DNA of 64,000 nucleotides from contig OX485805.1 in assembly GCA_950295325.1 (NCBI GenBank), positions 23,051,501 to 23,115,500 of the forward strand, in the 5' to 3' direction. The notes under the pieces were generated by a model. That model was not told the DNA's origin, searched no databases, and saw only the letters and a program-made list of their open reading frames with translations. Below are positions 22,732-34,904 of the stretch, piece by piece. Numbering within the stretch: the stretch's first letter is position 1; the number at the start of each line of letters is the position of its first letter. Source of the stretch: Polytrichum commune. Taxonomy: Eukaryota; Streptophyta; Polytrichopsida; Polytrichales; Polytrichaceae. The position numbers and the translations under genes are program-made.

Positions 22732-22900
22732 TAAGACCGCCTCTTCAAGGCCCAAACACCTTAATTAGTGTGTATGGTCACTTGAGAGCGACACTCTTTG
22801 TCTCGCTTCTCCTCCTCCTCCTCCGTGCATTGAAAGCTCCAGTCTCTATAATAATAAGTTGCTCTCGGAAGTTTGCGAAGTCGCAGTCTTGAGAGCAGCC

Positions 22901-25741
22901 ATGGATGCTTCGCAACCGGCGCAGCCGCCGCAGCAGCAGCAGGGCACCTCCGCCACGCCCCAACAGGCTATGGAGGAAACGATCGCATCCGTGCAGCGCT
23001 CCCTCGCCCTCCTGCACCAGCTCCAGCAAACCGTCTCCGACTTCAAACTCCCCTCGCAGGTCGTCCTCCTCGAGCGCTTGTAAGCCCCTCAACCTTTATT
23101 TTTCGTTCTAGGGTTTCTACCTTTGCCTTCTTCTTTCCCGGCTTCTAATGTACGGCCCGCTGGGAATTCATCACTATGGTGCGGGGAATTGTCTGTCTTT
23201 GTCTGCATGCACGGATTGTATCAAACTCTCCCCCCTCGCATGTCGTTCTCCTGAGCTCTTGCGAGTTCCTTAACCTTATACCCCATTCCTAGGGTTTCGA
23301 GCTTGCCCGTCTTGCCTGCCTCCTTCTCTCCGGCCCGCTGGGAAGTCATCACTTACAGTGCTGGGAATTGTTTGTCTTTCTCTGCATTCACGAATTGTAT
23401 CAAAATCCCCTCGCATGTCGTTCTCCTGGAGCGCTTGTGAGGCCCTAAACCTTAAACATCGTTCAAGGGTTTCGAGCTCTACCTCCTTCTTTCCTGGATC
23501 CTACACTACGGCCGCTGGGATTTCACGGATTCACGGATTGTAATTTCTCCGTTTTCAAACTGCCCTCTCCTGCTGGAACGCTTGTGAGGCCCCAAACCTT
23601 AAAGCTGTCCTAGAGTTTTTACCTTCACCTTCTCCTTTCCTGGCTTCTTACCTACGGCCGCTGGGAATTCATCACTCCAGTGCAGGGAATTGCCTTTGTC
23701 TGCATTCACGGTGTGTAATTTCTCCAAAGCTTCCCTCGCAGTCGTTCTCCTGGAGCGCTTGTGAGGCCCTAATTCTAAACACCGTCCTAGGGTTCCGAGC
23801 TTCACCTTCTTTCTTAGCTCCTGCTCTCGGGCAGCTGGGAATAGATAACTTTAGTGTTGATTTGTCATTGTCTGCATTTGCGAATTGGAGTTTCTGCGCT
23901 CCTACTGTTGTGATTTGAACGGGCTGGGGTTTGAGGAGTTCGATTGGAATTGCATTCTGTCTGTCGCGGGGTGCTCGGGGAGCCCTTGTGAGGCAGTAAA
24001 CCCTAAACCCCATCTCAGGGTTTCTAGCTTTACCTTTTTCCCTAGGTCCTATTCTATGGGCGACTGTGAATTGATCGCTTCAGTTCTGAGTTTGTTTTTG
24101 TCTGCACCCAATTGTAATTTCTGCATTATTAAGGTTTTTATTTTAAATGGGCTTGTGTTTGAGGAGTTTGATTTCTGTCTATCACGAGGTGTTTAGGGGC
24201 TTGTCTTTATTGTTGACAGGCAGGTCGGTGTTGTGGCGTTGGGAATTGGAGTGTCTGGATTGAGCAGAGGCTCTGTTGATGTGGGAGTAGACTTTATTGG
24301 ATTGGGCGAAGGTTCTAGGGTATCCCGTTTGCATCTACTAATTTGTTCTTGGGGACAGGAACGGGCTTGTGACTGAGCTAGGAGTGATGAGTACTGCTGC
24401 ACAGGATTGTCATATCCAGATCCCACTGGAAGTTGTCAAGTAAGTGAATTCAGCTGGATTTTCATATTCCATGTTACTTCCCTCCTCTTTCTCTTATTTG
24501 TTGATCTTCATTTGCATTTGAAAACGTGCATCAGAAAAGGTCGCTCCCAAGGGAGCTTCAACGTTCTAGAATAGTCGTAGTGACGTAGTCGTAGCTTGAG
24601 AATATTACCCAAATCAATGGAAACAGGAAGAGTACCAAAAGTTGGAATAGTATATATTTTTCATTATCCTTATAGTAACTGAGAACCTGCTATTCTGATA
24701 GAAGGCCTCCCTTAATTCTTTGGATGAAGATTGAGACAAAAGGATCCAAGGTTATTTAAATCTGTGACAATAAGTTATTTGCAACAATGCTCTCTTAAGT
24801 TCATCTTGGCATCTAAGTGTGAAGGAACTGAATTGGCTGGTGAAGTGTTTTCCCTTTGTGAGATCGCTCTGTGCCATTGTACAGGTTGTAGATTGTTGAC
24901 TGTGGATAATGTCTGTGAACAGTCTCATTGATGAAGGGCGGAACCCTGATGAGTTTACGAAAGATCTTTTGAATAGCTGTGTCCAACGCAATCAAGCGTC
25001 AAAAGGAAAAGTTGATGCATTCAAGGTACCAAAGCTCATCTTCCCTTGTCCTCCCTGTTTCTGTTGTACTTATTACAAACTCAATCTATGGCTGCATGGC
25101 TACAGTACCAATATGTCAAGCTTTTTATCACATTCTGTAGATTTAGCATTTGTTGCAACAGGATGTCTGCTGACCACTTAGTAGTGGGACAATAATAGTA
25201 ACATGTTCCAACACAAGTATGTGTTAGCTCTTAGGATGTACTCTTAGGAGAGATAATATACCTCTATAACTATGGTCTATGCAGTTCTTTCTGTTCAAAT
25301 TGAATGGAGAGTTGCATCAAGGTGTATATTCAATGTTTGGTACAATGCTTGTTGCTTTCCATCAATTTTCATGCAGTCTCTGTCTGGGTTTGGTATTTGC
25401 TAACCACTTGCAACTCTTTATTTGTTGGATCTGCAGGCTCTCAGAAAGAGTTTGTTGGAGCAAGTTGAGGAGGCCTTTCCAGCTGAAACGGATGCGTACA
25501 GGGATATTCGTAATCAGTCCTCTCTGGTAAGCTTAGAAATCGGTGTGGTCCCAGTTGTCTTATCTGTTCCTTGTCTTGTCTTGTCTGCATTTTCAGGTTG
25601 GTTATTTCAGTTAGAGGGTTTTTTGGAAACAGTAAGCTGGAGATTTGCTTACGTGTCTTTTTTTCCCAGGAGTCTCGCAGGGCTCTACAGGCATCAAACC
25701 TTCTTTCGAACGGTGATTTAAAAGTGAAATCAGAGCACTGA
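22901..25741 (+). CDS. MED10: Mediator of RNA polymerase II transcription subunit 10
   Basis: Five exons: 22901-23079, 24359-24439, 24923-25025, 25437-25526 and 25670-25741. All junctions are GT-AG and phases agree; the product is 174 residues, close to the plant norm. MED10 is a small subunit of the Mediator middle module, linking activators to RNA polymerase II in the nucleus. A short Q/P-rich N-terminus (1-23) precedes the conserved helix ETIASVQRSLALLHQLQQTV. The next exon gives LNGLVTELGVM and CHIQIPLEVV. Exon 3 gives the family's LIDEGRNPDEFTKDLLNSC, exon 4 ALRKSLLEQVEEAFP and AYRDIRNQ, and exon 5 the plant C-terminus SNGDLKVKSEH. Plant-type motif order throughout makes the call secure. 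The coding sequence in exon 1 is GC-rich. Intron 1 is unusual: see the tandem array. Confidence 0.95.
23035..24110 (+). repeat. Tandem array in MED10 intron 1 that copies the exon 1/intron 1 junction
   Basis: The end of exon 1 and start of intron 1 (CTCGCAGGTCGTCCTCCT, GAGCGCTTGTAAG, then AGGGTTT and CGCTGGGAATTCATCA) recur about six times. The equivalents of the donor are near 23077, 23258, 23434, 23581, 23758 and 23985, giving spacings of 147-227 bp. The later copies mostly read GCTTGTGAGG, which is still a usable donor sequence. Many units carry a TAGGGTTT-like motif. Confidence 0.85.
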
Positions 25742-28700
25742 TGTGGCTGCATCAGCTAAGTTAAAGTGTGCTTGTAGTTGTATCAGCTTCATTGACCTGC
25801 ATGATTCACGAAACTCAGATGTCAATCACATGTAACATAGTTACACAAGCTGCAGTGTTAGGAGTTCAGGGTCCCAAAGCCTACACTAATGGTGACATGG
25901 TTTCAGACATATAAGCCTGTGGGTAAAGGATTTCAAAAGCTTCAGAAGAGGCTAGATTCTTGCAGGTAGTCTGGAGATACATGCTATTGCATACTCCTTC
26001 AGCACCAAGCTTGTGCTATAAGCTGAGAATGAGTGAATATAATGGATCAGAACCAGGGAAAGATGTATGCGTAAATAGCAGTATTTAAGGGGGACCTGGT
26101 GCACACCAATGTTGTAGATATAGAAGAGTTTGACATTGTCCTGGACAATATATGTTTACTTCAAAATGGTCTCTGTAGTTGGATCTCTAGGCCATGCCGT
26201 CTTGCCTGTTCTGGATGCATCTTTGGGATATAGAATTTAGCAGGTGTTAGCCTCCTCAGTTGCTGTGTGAAATCCTTTCAACCACTGTCAACAGTATATG
26301 TTCATTCAAATACATACTGCAAAAGCAGCCCCAGTTCTGGGGCTTGTTCGATTTCCCATTGTTAAGCAACTCTTCTTTGTATGGAAGCACAAGGTGTCGA
26401 ACTTCGTCAGGATCAATGTAGATGGAATTTTGGAGGTAAACTAGCTGCATAAGAGTTTTATCTGCATAGCTATTGTAGTTGAAGTGTTGTATATCTTGTT
26501 TGCAGCCACACTAAATACGCAGTCCTCTTATTGTGGGTGGAAAGTTAGAGTAGAAATAATTGACATGGGCCATGCAAATTTCTAGATAAACAAATAATGT
26601 AATCTATACTTAATTTTCCCTAAGAATTTAGCATGGGTTGGAAATTAATGTGGCCCAGATTACTTCTCGGTATGAGAATCAGACGGCCTCTAGAAATTTA
26701 ATGTGGTCCCCAGTAATAGAACTATCTAGTGTAGTTTATAAATTACACTTTTCTCTGCATCATTTATTTCCTTTTCTCACTACTCACATATTTCATCTCT
26801 AGTTAACCACCATAGAATACATGTGTGTGTAGAATCATCTACTTAATTTAGTTATTTTTTCACTCACAGATGTTATCTCTAGTCATGCTACCATAGAATA
26901 CATGCAGTTGTAGAGTCCTTAAACTTCCTTAAACAGAGCCTGTTAGCCATGTATTCTACTCCGCGTTTCCTCCCATAAGTGTTTTCATCTTGTTTTGTGT
27001 TTGAAATGGTTGAAAATCAGCATTGCATGCAAAATTACTTCTTGCATGAACATTTTTCCTTCTTTCTGTGACCTGTATTTTCAAACTCACTTTGACATCA
27101 AGTGAATCTAGAAGGGGCTTAAGTTCTCAAAAGCCTTAATGAGAGGCTGAAAACTGGAGCAATGTTGGAAGTGGGCAGAACTGAACAAAAGGCGAGGTGG
27201 ACATAAGATGACAAGGTCGACTTCGAGATGGTCATGAACGGAAAATTTGGAAGTTTGCAAGGTGGTGGAATGAGCATTTTAACTAAATGAAGTTGATTCT
27301 GTGTATGAAAAAGCATAAGATAGGTGGACCTAACTTAAGGTAGATGAGTCTTAAATGTTTACTTTTTTCCAATCGGCCCAGTTCTCTCCTAGGTCCAAGA
27401 TGATTAGTAAATCTAATTTGAGGTCAATAGCTACACTGATTATCCTAATTAGTAAGGGAGGGCTAAGAGTGCGTGTGGAAAATTAGTGAAGGTGATACTA
27501 AATTTCTTTACACCATGAAATTAGTGCCACCAAAAGATCTAGGAAGCATTGTTCATCCTGTCACTATTCACTGAGGGGACCGGCACTATTTGCAATATTC
27601 CTACTATTCATACCAGCACCAGTTTCATCCTACTATCTAAGCGACTTCCATAAAGGTAAGATGGTGGAGGCCCTTGTTAGATGGTAAATATAGAAACTCA
27701 ACTCAACCATAGGGTTGATGTCATGCTGACAAGCATGTGTTTGCATATAATTTTTTTAATCACTTTGCAAACACTTTAGAGCACACACTAATTTTCTTGA
27801 AATACATGGTAAATGAGCATGTATTCATGAATTTAGTATTACTTAGCAAAAATTGAAGTCCTCACTAATGTTGAGATTTGGCTAAATAGTGTGTGTTTGG
27901 GGAATTCTTACCACACACACTAATTGGGATAATGAATGTATTTTCCTCAAAAAAATTGGACCTCATATGAATATCTTATTCATTATCAAACTGAAGATTT
28001 TTGTTCTTATTAAAGGGTTAAATGGGCCCCTTCCAATTATGTGGACTATTGAGCCTAGAACTATCATCATATTTCGAGCACCTAGAACTATCTCATTTGA
28101 ACACATGTCTTTTTCGTATTCATTCTTGGAGCCACATCTAATCACATACCACTCAAATATAGCTATCCGATTAAGGTAAGTAACCGAATCAAACATGTCT
28201 ACTTTACTTTCACTATGGGGATCACAATTCTTTACCATAGGTTCTCTTCACGGGATAGTTTTAAGATCTACTATGATAGTAGATCTCCAATCCATATTCA
28301 TAGATTTCAATACATGCTTAGTGGAAAGGACTAATAGTAAGGAACTGCAATTTCCATTAGTGTTTCATCCAATGACTTTTTAGTTCTTGAAGAAAATGTG
28401 CATAGGCAATTACAAGTTCCAAGTTGTTGCTAGTTGTTACACCTTTCACACCTCAAATTGTGGTTTATCATTTGAAGTTGTGCATTGCTATAACTTTTGT
28501 AAGGATATTGTAGTGCTTTCCCCAAACGACATTATTTTTTAATTTTTTTTAATTTTTTTTTTTGGGGGGGGGGGGACTGGCGAAAAACATAAAAACTAAG
28601 TGCGATAAAATATAGGGTCTCATATATTGAGTATGGTAAATTTTTAAAAAAAATTACATATAATACAAGGTGCTCTAGGCGTGCGAAACATGTTTATATG

Positions 28701-30015
28701 TAATGTAACATTTGATATAATATCATAAAATTACCTAAGTGGTACATATAAAATACCATGGACATAAAGGGCTAGATATGAAAAATCATGTACCGTGCAC
28801 TTCATTTATGGAGAATGGATGAATAATTGTTGATATTCTGTAAAATATCGAGGAGGAATGAACTCACTTGTGAGATGTCTCTTAGGGTTCCAATGGGGTT
28901 GGGACTTGAGAAAGTAAAGAACTCTCCATGGATTGGAATTCACCAAGATCTTGGATTCATCTCTTTCTTGCAAAGATTTTGTGCATAGGATTGTGTTTTG
29001 TGGGTTTTACACCCATGTGGCAAGTTTGATCACTTGGTGCTTTAAGCTTGATGCCTAGTCATTCAATTTCATTTTCATCTCTCTCTTGAACTTTGGGTAT
29101 TGGAACTCAAAATATTTGTTTTTCTGTGTTTTCGTCATGTTCCTCATTAATGTTTTTTCTTTGTTGTAGACCACTTTGGGGAGCACAACTTTGTGACAAG
29201 ATTTGGAGGAGTATCTTAAACCTATTGGTATCATGTCTCGACAAGTGAAGATCTGACTTTTGAGGGGGGTTTTGATAGTTTTTGTTCTTCTTGCAGTTTC
29301 ATTGACATCATATTCATCAAAACCCTACCTTTTTGCAATATGGAATTGAGGTGTCTTTTCCTTCTACATTTTGTGTTGAATTCCAATTTGCACTTTCTCT
29401 AGGTTTCTTGATTGATTCTTCAAATGCTTATGATAAGCTTGGTTGGGATTACTTTTGATTTTATATAATCAAGATGGGATGTGTTTTCTCCATTGAAGCT
29501 TTAGAGGATGCAACATCGTAACCAAACCTCCACAACTTCTTAGCGAAGTTTTTGTGTTTGTTCTTGTGCTAAGAGTTCCAAAACAAGTTGAAACAAGAGA
29601 AGTTTACAAAGATTTGTTTTTGTAAAGCTTGCATCAGGTTTGTAATCACTTTGATCCCAAGTCATTGGTGCTTTGAGGATAAATATGCCAAGCTCCAAAT
29701 TATGATGCAAGAAGCAACAATCAGGTACAACACACAAATTTTTGATTTTGATTTCTTACAACTAATTGCAATCAACTTTTCACAAACATAGGTAATCAAA
29801 TTTTATCATTCTAAACTTGCTATCTGGTTGGTTGGAGTATTGAAGTTTTTGTGAGTATCGTCATCACAAAATGTTATGAACAATTGCGATCATCTTGCCA
29901 CAAGAAAAATATAAATTGTTTTACCAACAAAAGCAAAAGCATTGATCTTCCGAGTCAAGCTTCACTTGAAGTGCTTAGAATGTGTGTGTGTGCACGCACA
30001 CATGCACATGTTTCC

Positions 30016-30021
<6 letters not shown>
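25742..30021. other. Long intergenic region, no gene seen
   Basis: The left part must include the MED10 3' UTR. From about 26500 the sequence is AT-rich with scattered short open frames of no recognised identity, including near 27900-28380. A T-rich then G-rich homopolymer tract lies at 28543-28575. I see no element ends that pair. Confidence 0.4.

Positions 30022-30078
<57 letters not shown>
30022..30078. repeat. Compound (TG)n(TA)n microsatellite
   Basis: About 13 TG units followed by about 15 TA units. Confidence 0.95.
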
Positions 30079-30083
<5 letters not shown>

Positions 30084-30308
30084 TTCATTTTCAACTTATA
30101 GGCGCAAGCACAGTCAAGTACACAACTCCATTACCGTGCATAAGTTTAAGTGATAGCGACTTACAACAATATACTAAGTTTGAATTTTGTGAAGGAAATA
30201 ATCATAAAATTTTGAAAAACACATTGATCTACAAAGCCAAGTAATTTATGTTGACAAATAAAAGTCTACATATTTTAGAAGATGATGCAAGTAGTGTGCA
30301 AGTAGATA

Positions 30309-31350
30309 TGTTAAACTCGTACCTACATGGCTACTACCATGCACATGCGACACCCAACGATGTCATTGCAATGCTCGGCTCAAACCCGACATATTATGTG
30401 TCATCGGTCATCCATACAATTCCCCCCCCCCACCAGAAGCTCCCACACAAGAAGTCACAATACAATACATAGAATTCACATATTGTAATGACAGGTTCGC
30501 GGCCGAAACACTAGAAAGAAAAACCATGAAATATCAACCACTTATTAACACCCTCACTACAAAAGGATGGAAGGTTGCCCCACTTATAGTACTAGCATCC
30601 GGCGCTAGAGCCACAACTCATATCCCCTCGATGAAGGCACTAGAAACACAACTCAAACTTCCCACAACACAAATTAGGCACACATTCCAACAAATCAACA
30701 TAATCGCCATACAATATGCACACTCAATACTAATCCACAAGAGACGAATAGAAAATAGACAACCCATCACATACCTACAAAATCATAATTAAAATTAGAG
30801 AGGGGTAGTGGTCAAACCACTAGTTATTAAGTTACCACCTATAGCTCAGAAAGGCGGGGAATAGCCGGCTGGTTGGCATAATTTTCCTGCCTATGATTAA
30901 CTCACTTGCAGCACCAAGTCAAAGTGTATTGCACTAACACGCTCCAACGGATTCAGCGCGAATCGAACCCGGACCGTATTAATATAACACGCACGTCCTC
31001 ATCCAACCAACCTTGGAACCATGACTTGGCGACCAACTACACAACCAACAACCACTTATACTCCAAACAAATACGCACGCTTCTCGTCCCAAACAAAGTA
31101 GTAAGACCCACAGAATATTCTAAATTAAAACCCATGCACCCTACACACCCCCTTCCCCCCCCCCCCGGTTTAACCGGTTAAAACATCAGTTACTAACATA
31201 GTGTCTACTCCCTGCAAAGGGTGAAGTAGTATTACACCCAACGCTGCTACCCTGGGGTACGGCCACGGTTGTCCTACGAACAAACACTTTATTCACTCCG
31301 GTCCCTAGTAGGGACCGGAGTTCTTCTTCTTCTTCTTTGTTAAACTCGTA
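30309..31350 (+). mobile_element. 5'-truncated LINE with target duplication, 3' hairpin and TTC tail
   Basis: A 13-bp target duplication, TGTTAAACTCGTA, lies at 30309-30321 and 31338-31350, so the insert is 30322-31337. It opens inside the end of a reading frame: WLLPCTCDTQRCHCNARLK, then the family segments IEFTYCNDR and GWKVAPLIVLASGARATTHI, ending at a stop at 30790. A C-run near 30422 puts one frameshift in it. The 3' UTR of about 500 bp ends in a 27-bp palindrome (31295-31321) and five TTC repeats. The same protein end is found in the decayed copy at 34905-36740. The reverse transcriptase part is missing. Confidence 0.85.
31295..31321 (+). other. Perfect hairpin at the LINE 3' terminus
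   Basis: Thirteen-base arms (ACTCCGGTCCCTA and its complement) flank a single G, with the TTC tail directly after. A terminal stem-loop followed by a simple-repeat tail is the arrangement seen in LINEs whose reverse transcriptase recognises the RNA 3' end. Confidence 0.85.
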
Positions 31351-34300
31351 ATTGTCTAAAATTTGTTTGAAACATCATAAAATTACATTGAAATTATTTT
31401 TTCTACAGATTATGTAACAAATTTATAATGTTTAAGGAATATGAAATAAAAATCCAACTTCAAAATATTGAAGGTCATGAAATCTACATTCAAAACCAAA
31501 TTTAGCCATTACCTTTTGAGTAGTATTTTTAATGGTAAGTTTTGAAGATCTCATCTTGATATTCTACATTTGAGTACTTAACACAACAATAAAGGACATC
31601 ATGAAAGAAAATATGATTTAATCAACACTTTGCTACTACTTTTAGGCGTTTGACCCAAAAAGATATGGTTTTAGAATTGCAGAGCTTCCTTACTGTTCTT
31701 TTTCTTTCTGTAATGAGGTTTTTGGATGCATTGTTTTGTTAGTGATTTTTTTGGGTCAAGTCTCACTTGAAGTGCTCATAGAATAACGTTTTTGAAAACA
31801 TATGCACACATAAATATTTTTGTTTGGACAAGTTGCTGGTGAAAGCTAAGAAAAGATGATAGAGCATTGCTTCATTATTATTACGAATTGGAATTTCGTC
31901 ATTGCGTATTCTTATGGGGGCAATTATTGACATGTTTTTATTGTAGAGGTTTCAAGTGCCTTTGATTTGGAGATGCATTTTTACTTACCTGTGCTGCTGG
32001 GCCTTATGAACGGAGGTGCAATACTTTTCAATACCTACTTGTCTACATATATTTATTTTATGGGTTTGGTTATAATATGATGGAACTATACATTTTGCAT
32101 TTGGAATTGCTTTCGCTCTTCAACTGTAAGTTTTAGCACAACTATAGTTACTATTCATATGTGTAGTTAGGTAGGTGTATTCTATTTGCATGTTGTGTGT
32201 TGTTTGTCCCATGTGTAGGTTTGGAAGATCGAGGCATCAATTTTCAATTGCAATGGAGGATCTGTCAAGTCTTGGGTGTTTCATGCACCACTTTGTGACT
32301 TGCGCCTTCGATGCAATGGAAAATTTCCGACTGAAGGACATGAGAGACCTACAGTCTTCTTCGGATGCTTTGGCGGGTGTTTTGTAAATGTAGCAGATTC
32401 ATAATATATAGATTATTTTTTCTGTAGGGCATGTGGGAACCTTGTAATTTTGACTTTTTGACATAAATGGCTAGCCTTGAAGCATGACATCAAGGTCTCT
32501 AACTATGCCATAATTTTGAAACCCTCTAACTTTGTTAATGAACGTGAAATTTTTATTCTTGTCATCTTTTGTTCATGACATGGACATGCAAATCACTGTT
32601 GTTATTAGTATGCTATTATGTTGCTTTGCACCAGGCTTGATTGTAATTTCAAACTATAAACCTTGAATCCTATAGTTTGTTTGTCCTTTTTTTTTTGGGG
32701 TGCATGTGCTTCTTGTGAGGCTTATAATTAATCATACACTTTAAGGACTTTGAGAATTTGGGGATTTTTTTTGACATATAAGTAATATAGGGTAACATTA
32801 AATTAATCATTCAACAATTTATTGGATGCCAACAAACATAATGGTTTACCATTGTTTTGAAAAGTAACATGCCTTGTAATCCATTATAGTAGGTAAATAG
32901 CGCCCCCCCCCTTTGTAGAGTAATCATCCTAAGCATGTTTACCTAAGCCAACATTGAGCGTCCTAGTATTCCAATCCATTCTCTTAGTATTCGTTTATGT
33001 ATGGATCTTACTATGGTCACTCTTCTTAATTGAACACCTATATTTAGGTGATATATGACAAGATTTGTACTTGAGAATGGACACATAAAAGACACATGTT
33101 AAAATGAGATCGGGTTGTGCTCAAAATCTATCAACCATTATACGTTCAAATTATTAACACAATTGGGAGGGCCTATGTGATCACTTGATCTGAAGAAAAG
33201 AAAAAAAACTAAACTTACGTTTCTAATTACTCATAATTTTTGCATCTCAACTCCCATTCTAGACCTAGAATGACAATCTACAAGATTTGCAGTTGCTAAC
33301 CAGATGATCGCATGAGAGAATTCCCGATTCAATCCAACGGTCAAAATTGCCTATGAAGTTGACGGTGCCCACAATAGGGCCACGTGACACTTGAATAATG
33401 TCCCCTTCCCACCTAACTTTAGCCAAGACTAAAAGTTGGTTCTAACAACTGGGCCTTCACACCATCGACATTATCTAGTGTCGAGCCTAGTTGGCAAATG
33501 ATGTGGCATGGCTTAAAAGTGGAGGTTTTAAGCCCCAAGCACCGACCCTCTCATCGGTACCAAAACATGAGGCAAGAATATAGGACCTTTAAAAGTGTTG
33601 CCTCCCGCCCTTGTGATCGGTTGCTTTTTAGTCTTAGCTATGAGGGCACGAGAAGCTTCATTAACAAAAACCGATGGTAAGATAGATGAGTAGTAAGACA
33701 TTTGGGGATGGGACAAAAACTACCCAACATGTCATTGCTTGGTAGATAAAACCATGAACATGTGTGAAAGCCACTTAACTAAAACCTACTGAAAAATCTC
33801 CAAAACAAGTTCTTGTAAGTGCATTGGGATAGCCGGATGCCTCCGCTATAACCGAGGGAGCTTTACCCAGTGTTTAAGGAAGACTCTAATTATTTGGTAA
33901 AGTCAGGTGGGAAGGGGGCATAAGCTGTGTCATGTGGAACGTGGGAGCTTGCAAGTCCCCTCTCTAGCATTTATTGTCAATCCACTCATTTTGTGATCCA
34001 ATTTTTGTTTTTGTTTGTTTTTTCGGTTCCGTGCAGTCAGTCACGCTCGGAAGTTGTTGGGTCTCAAGCGTATGCAGCAGAGCTTGGCCGCAAATTGTGT
34101 TCACATAATTTGGTTTCGATTGCATAAATTGGCTTTTGTTGTGTGTGAACTGCTCTTGACCCAAAACCAGTAGCAAAGAGAACTGTGCAACAGAAAGGTC
34201 ATTATTTCAACCGAGAAGTTAGGAACGGATTTTGACCCCTTGTGCTCAGGCCACGAATGCAAAGTGGGGCACAACTGGAACCTAGAAAGTCCTTAACCCC

Positions 34301-34904
34301 AAAGTGACATGGAGGACAAAAAACTGTCTTTGACTATTTTCAAACCGAATTTGAAGGCAATTGTCAAACTGTTCTAGAAAAAATTCAATAACGAGCGATT
34401 GTACAAATCTGCGAGATCAACCTAACGACACCAAAAATAACAAATTTGAGGATGGGCTGTAATTTCTATGAAGTTTGATAGTTTTAGGCTATCTAGCAAC
34501 AAACTGCAAAGTTTTAGTCCACCCGACTCTTCCTTGGGCGATGGCTTCCTACATGGTTCACGTGTACTCGGAGTTCGTTGGCTGAAGATCTAGCTACTCA
34601 AGGTGGCTCGAAATTTTTCCCAAAGTTGCACTTGCTATGAGTTGTACTGTGGCCGCTTGGATTTGCATGTTTCTCACTTCACAAAATTCTCCTGAATTTC
34701 TATGAGAAATGCTCTTCTGCAAACCACTATATCACAAAAGCCCCGACGTACCTTTGATCCGTTGAGTGAGAGCCCTTCCACGCATGACTCCCGGATCACT
34801 ATGGCCCGACTTTCGTCTCTGTTCGATTGGTAAGTCTTATAGTCATGCAAGCTTGTACCATTATGCTCTAAAGCTGTCAAAATATTAGCTTGAGCCCACC
34901 ATCA
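31351..34904. other. Intergenic, no gene recognised
   Basis: Mostly AT-rich sequence. A plus-strand open frame near 32175-32387 is not matched by any family I know. A C-run lies near 32903. Sequence around 33840-34880 is somewhat richer in GC but shows no domain or splice-linked exons I can defend. Confidence 0.35.

Noticed and set aside
29851-30244. Open frames through the TG/TA microsatellite
   Set aside because: Low-complexity translation of a simple repeat.
32175-32387. Plus-strand 70-codon frame as a small gene
   Set aside because: No recognisable motif or splice partner, and the surrounding DNA is ordinary AT-rich spacer.
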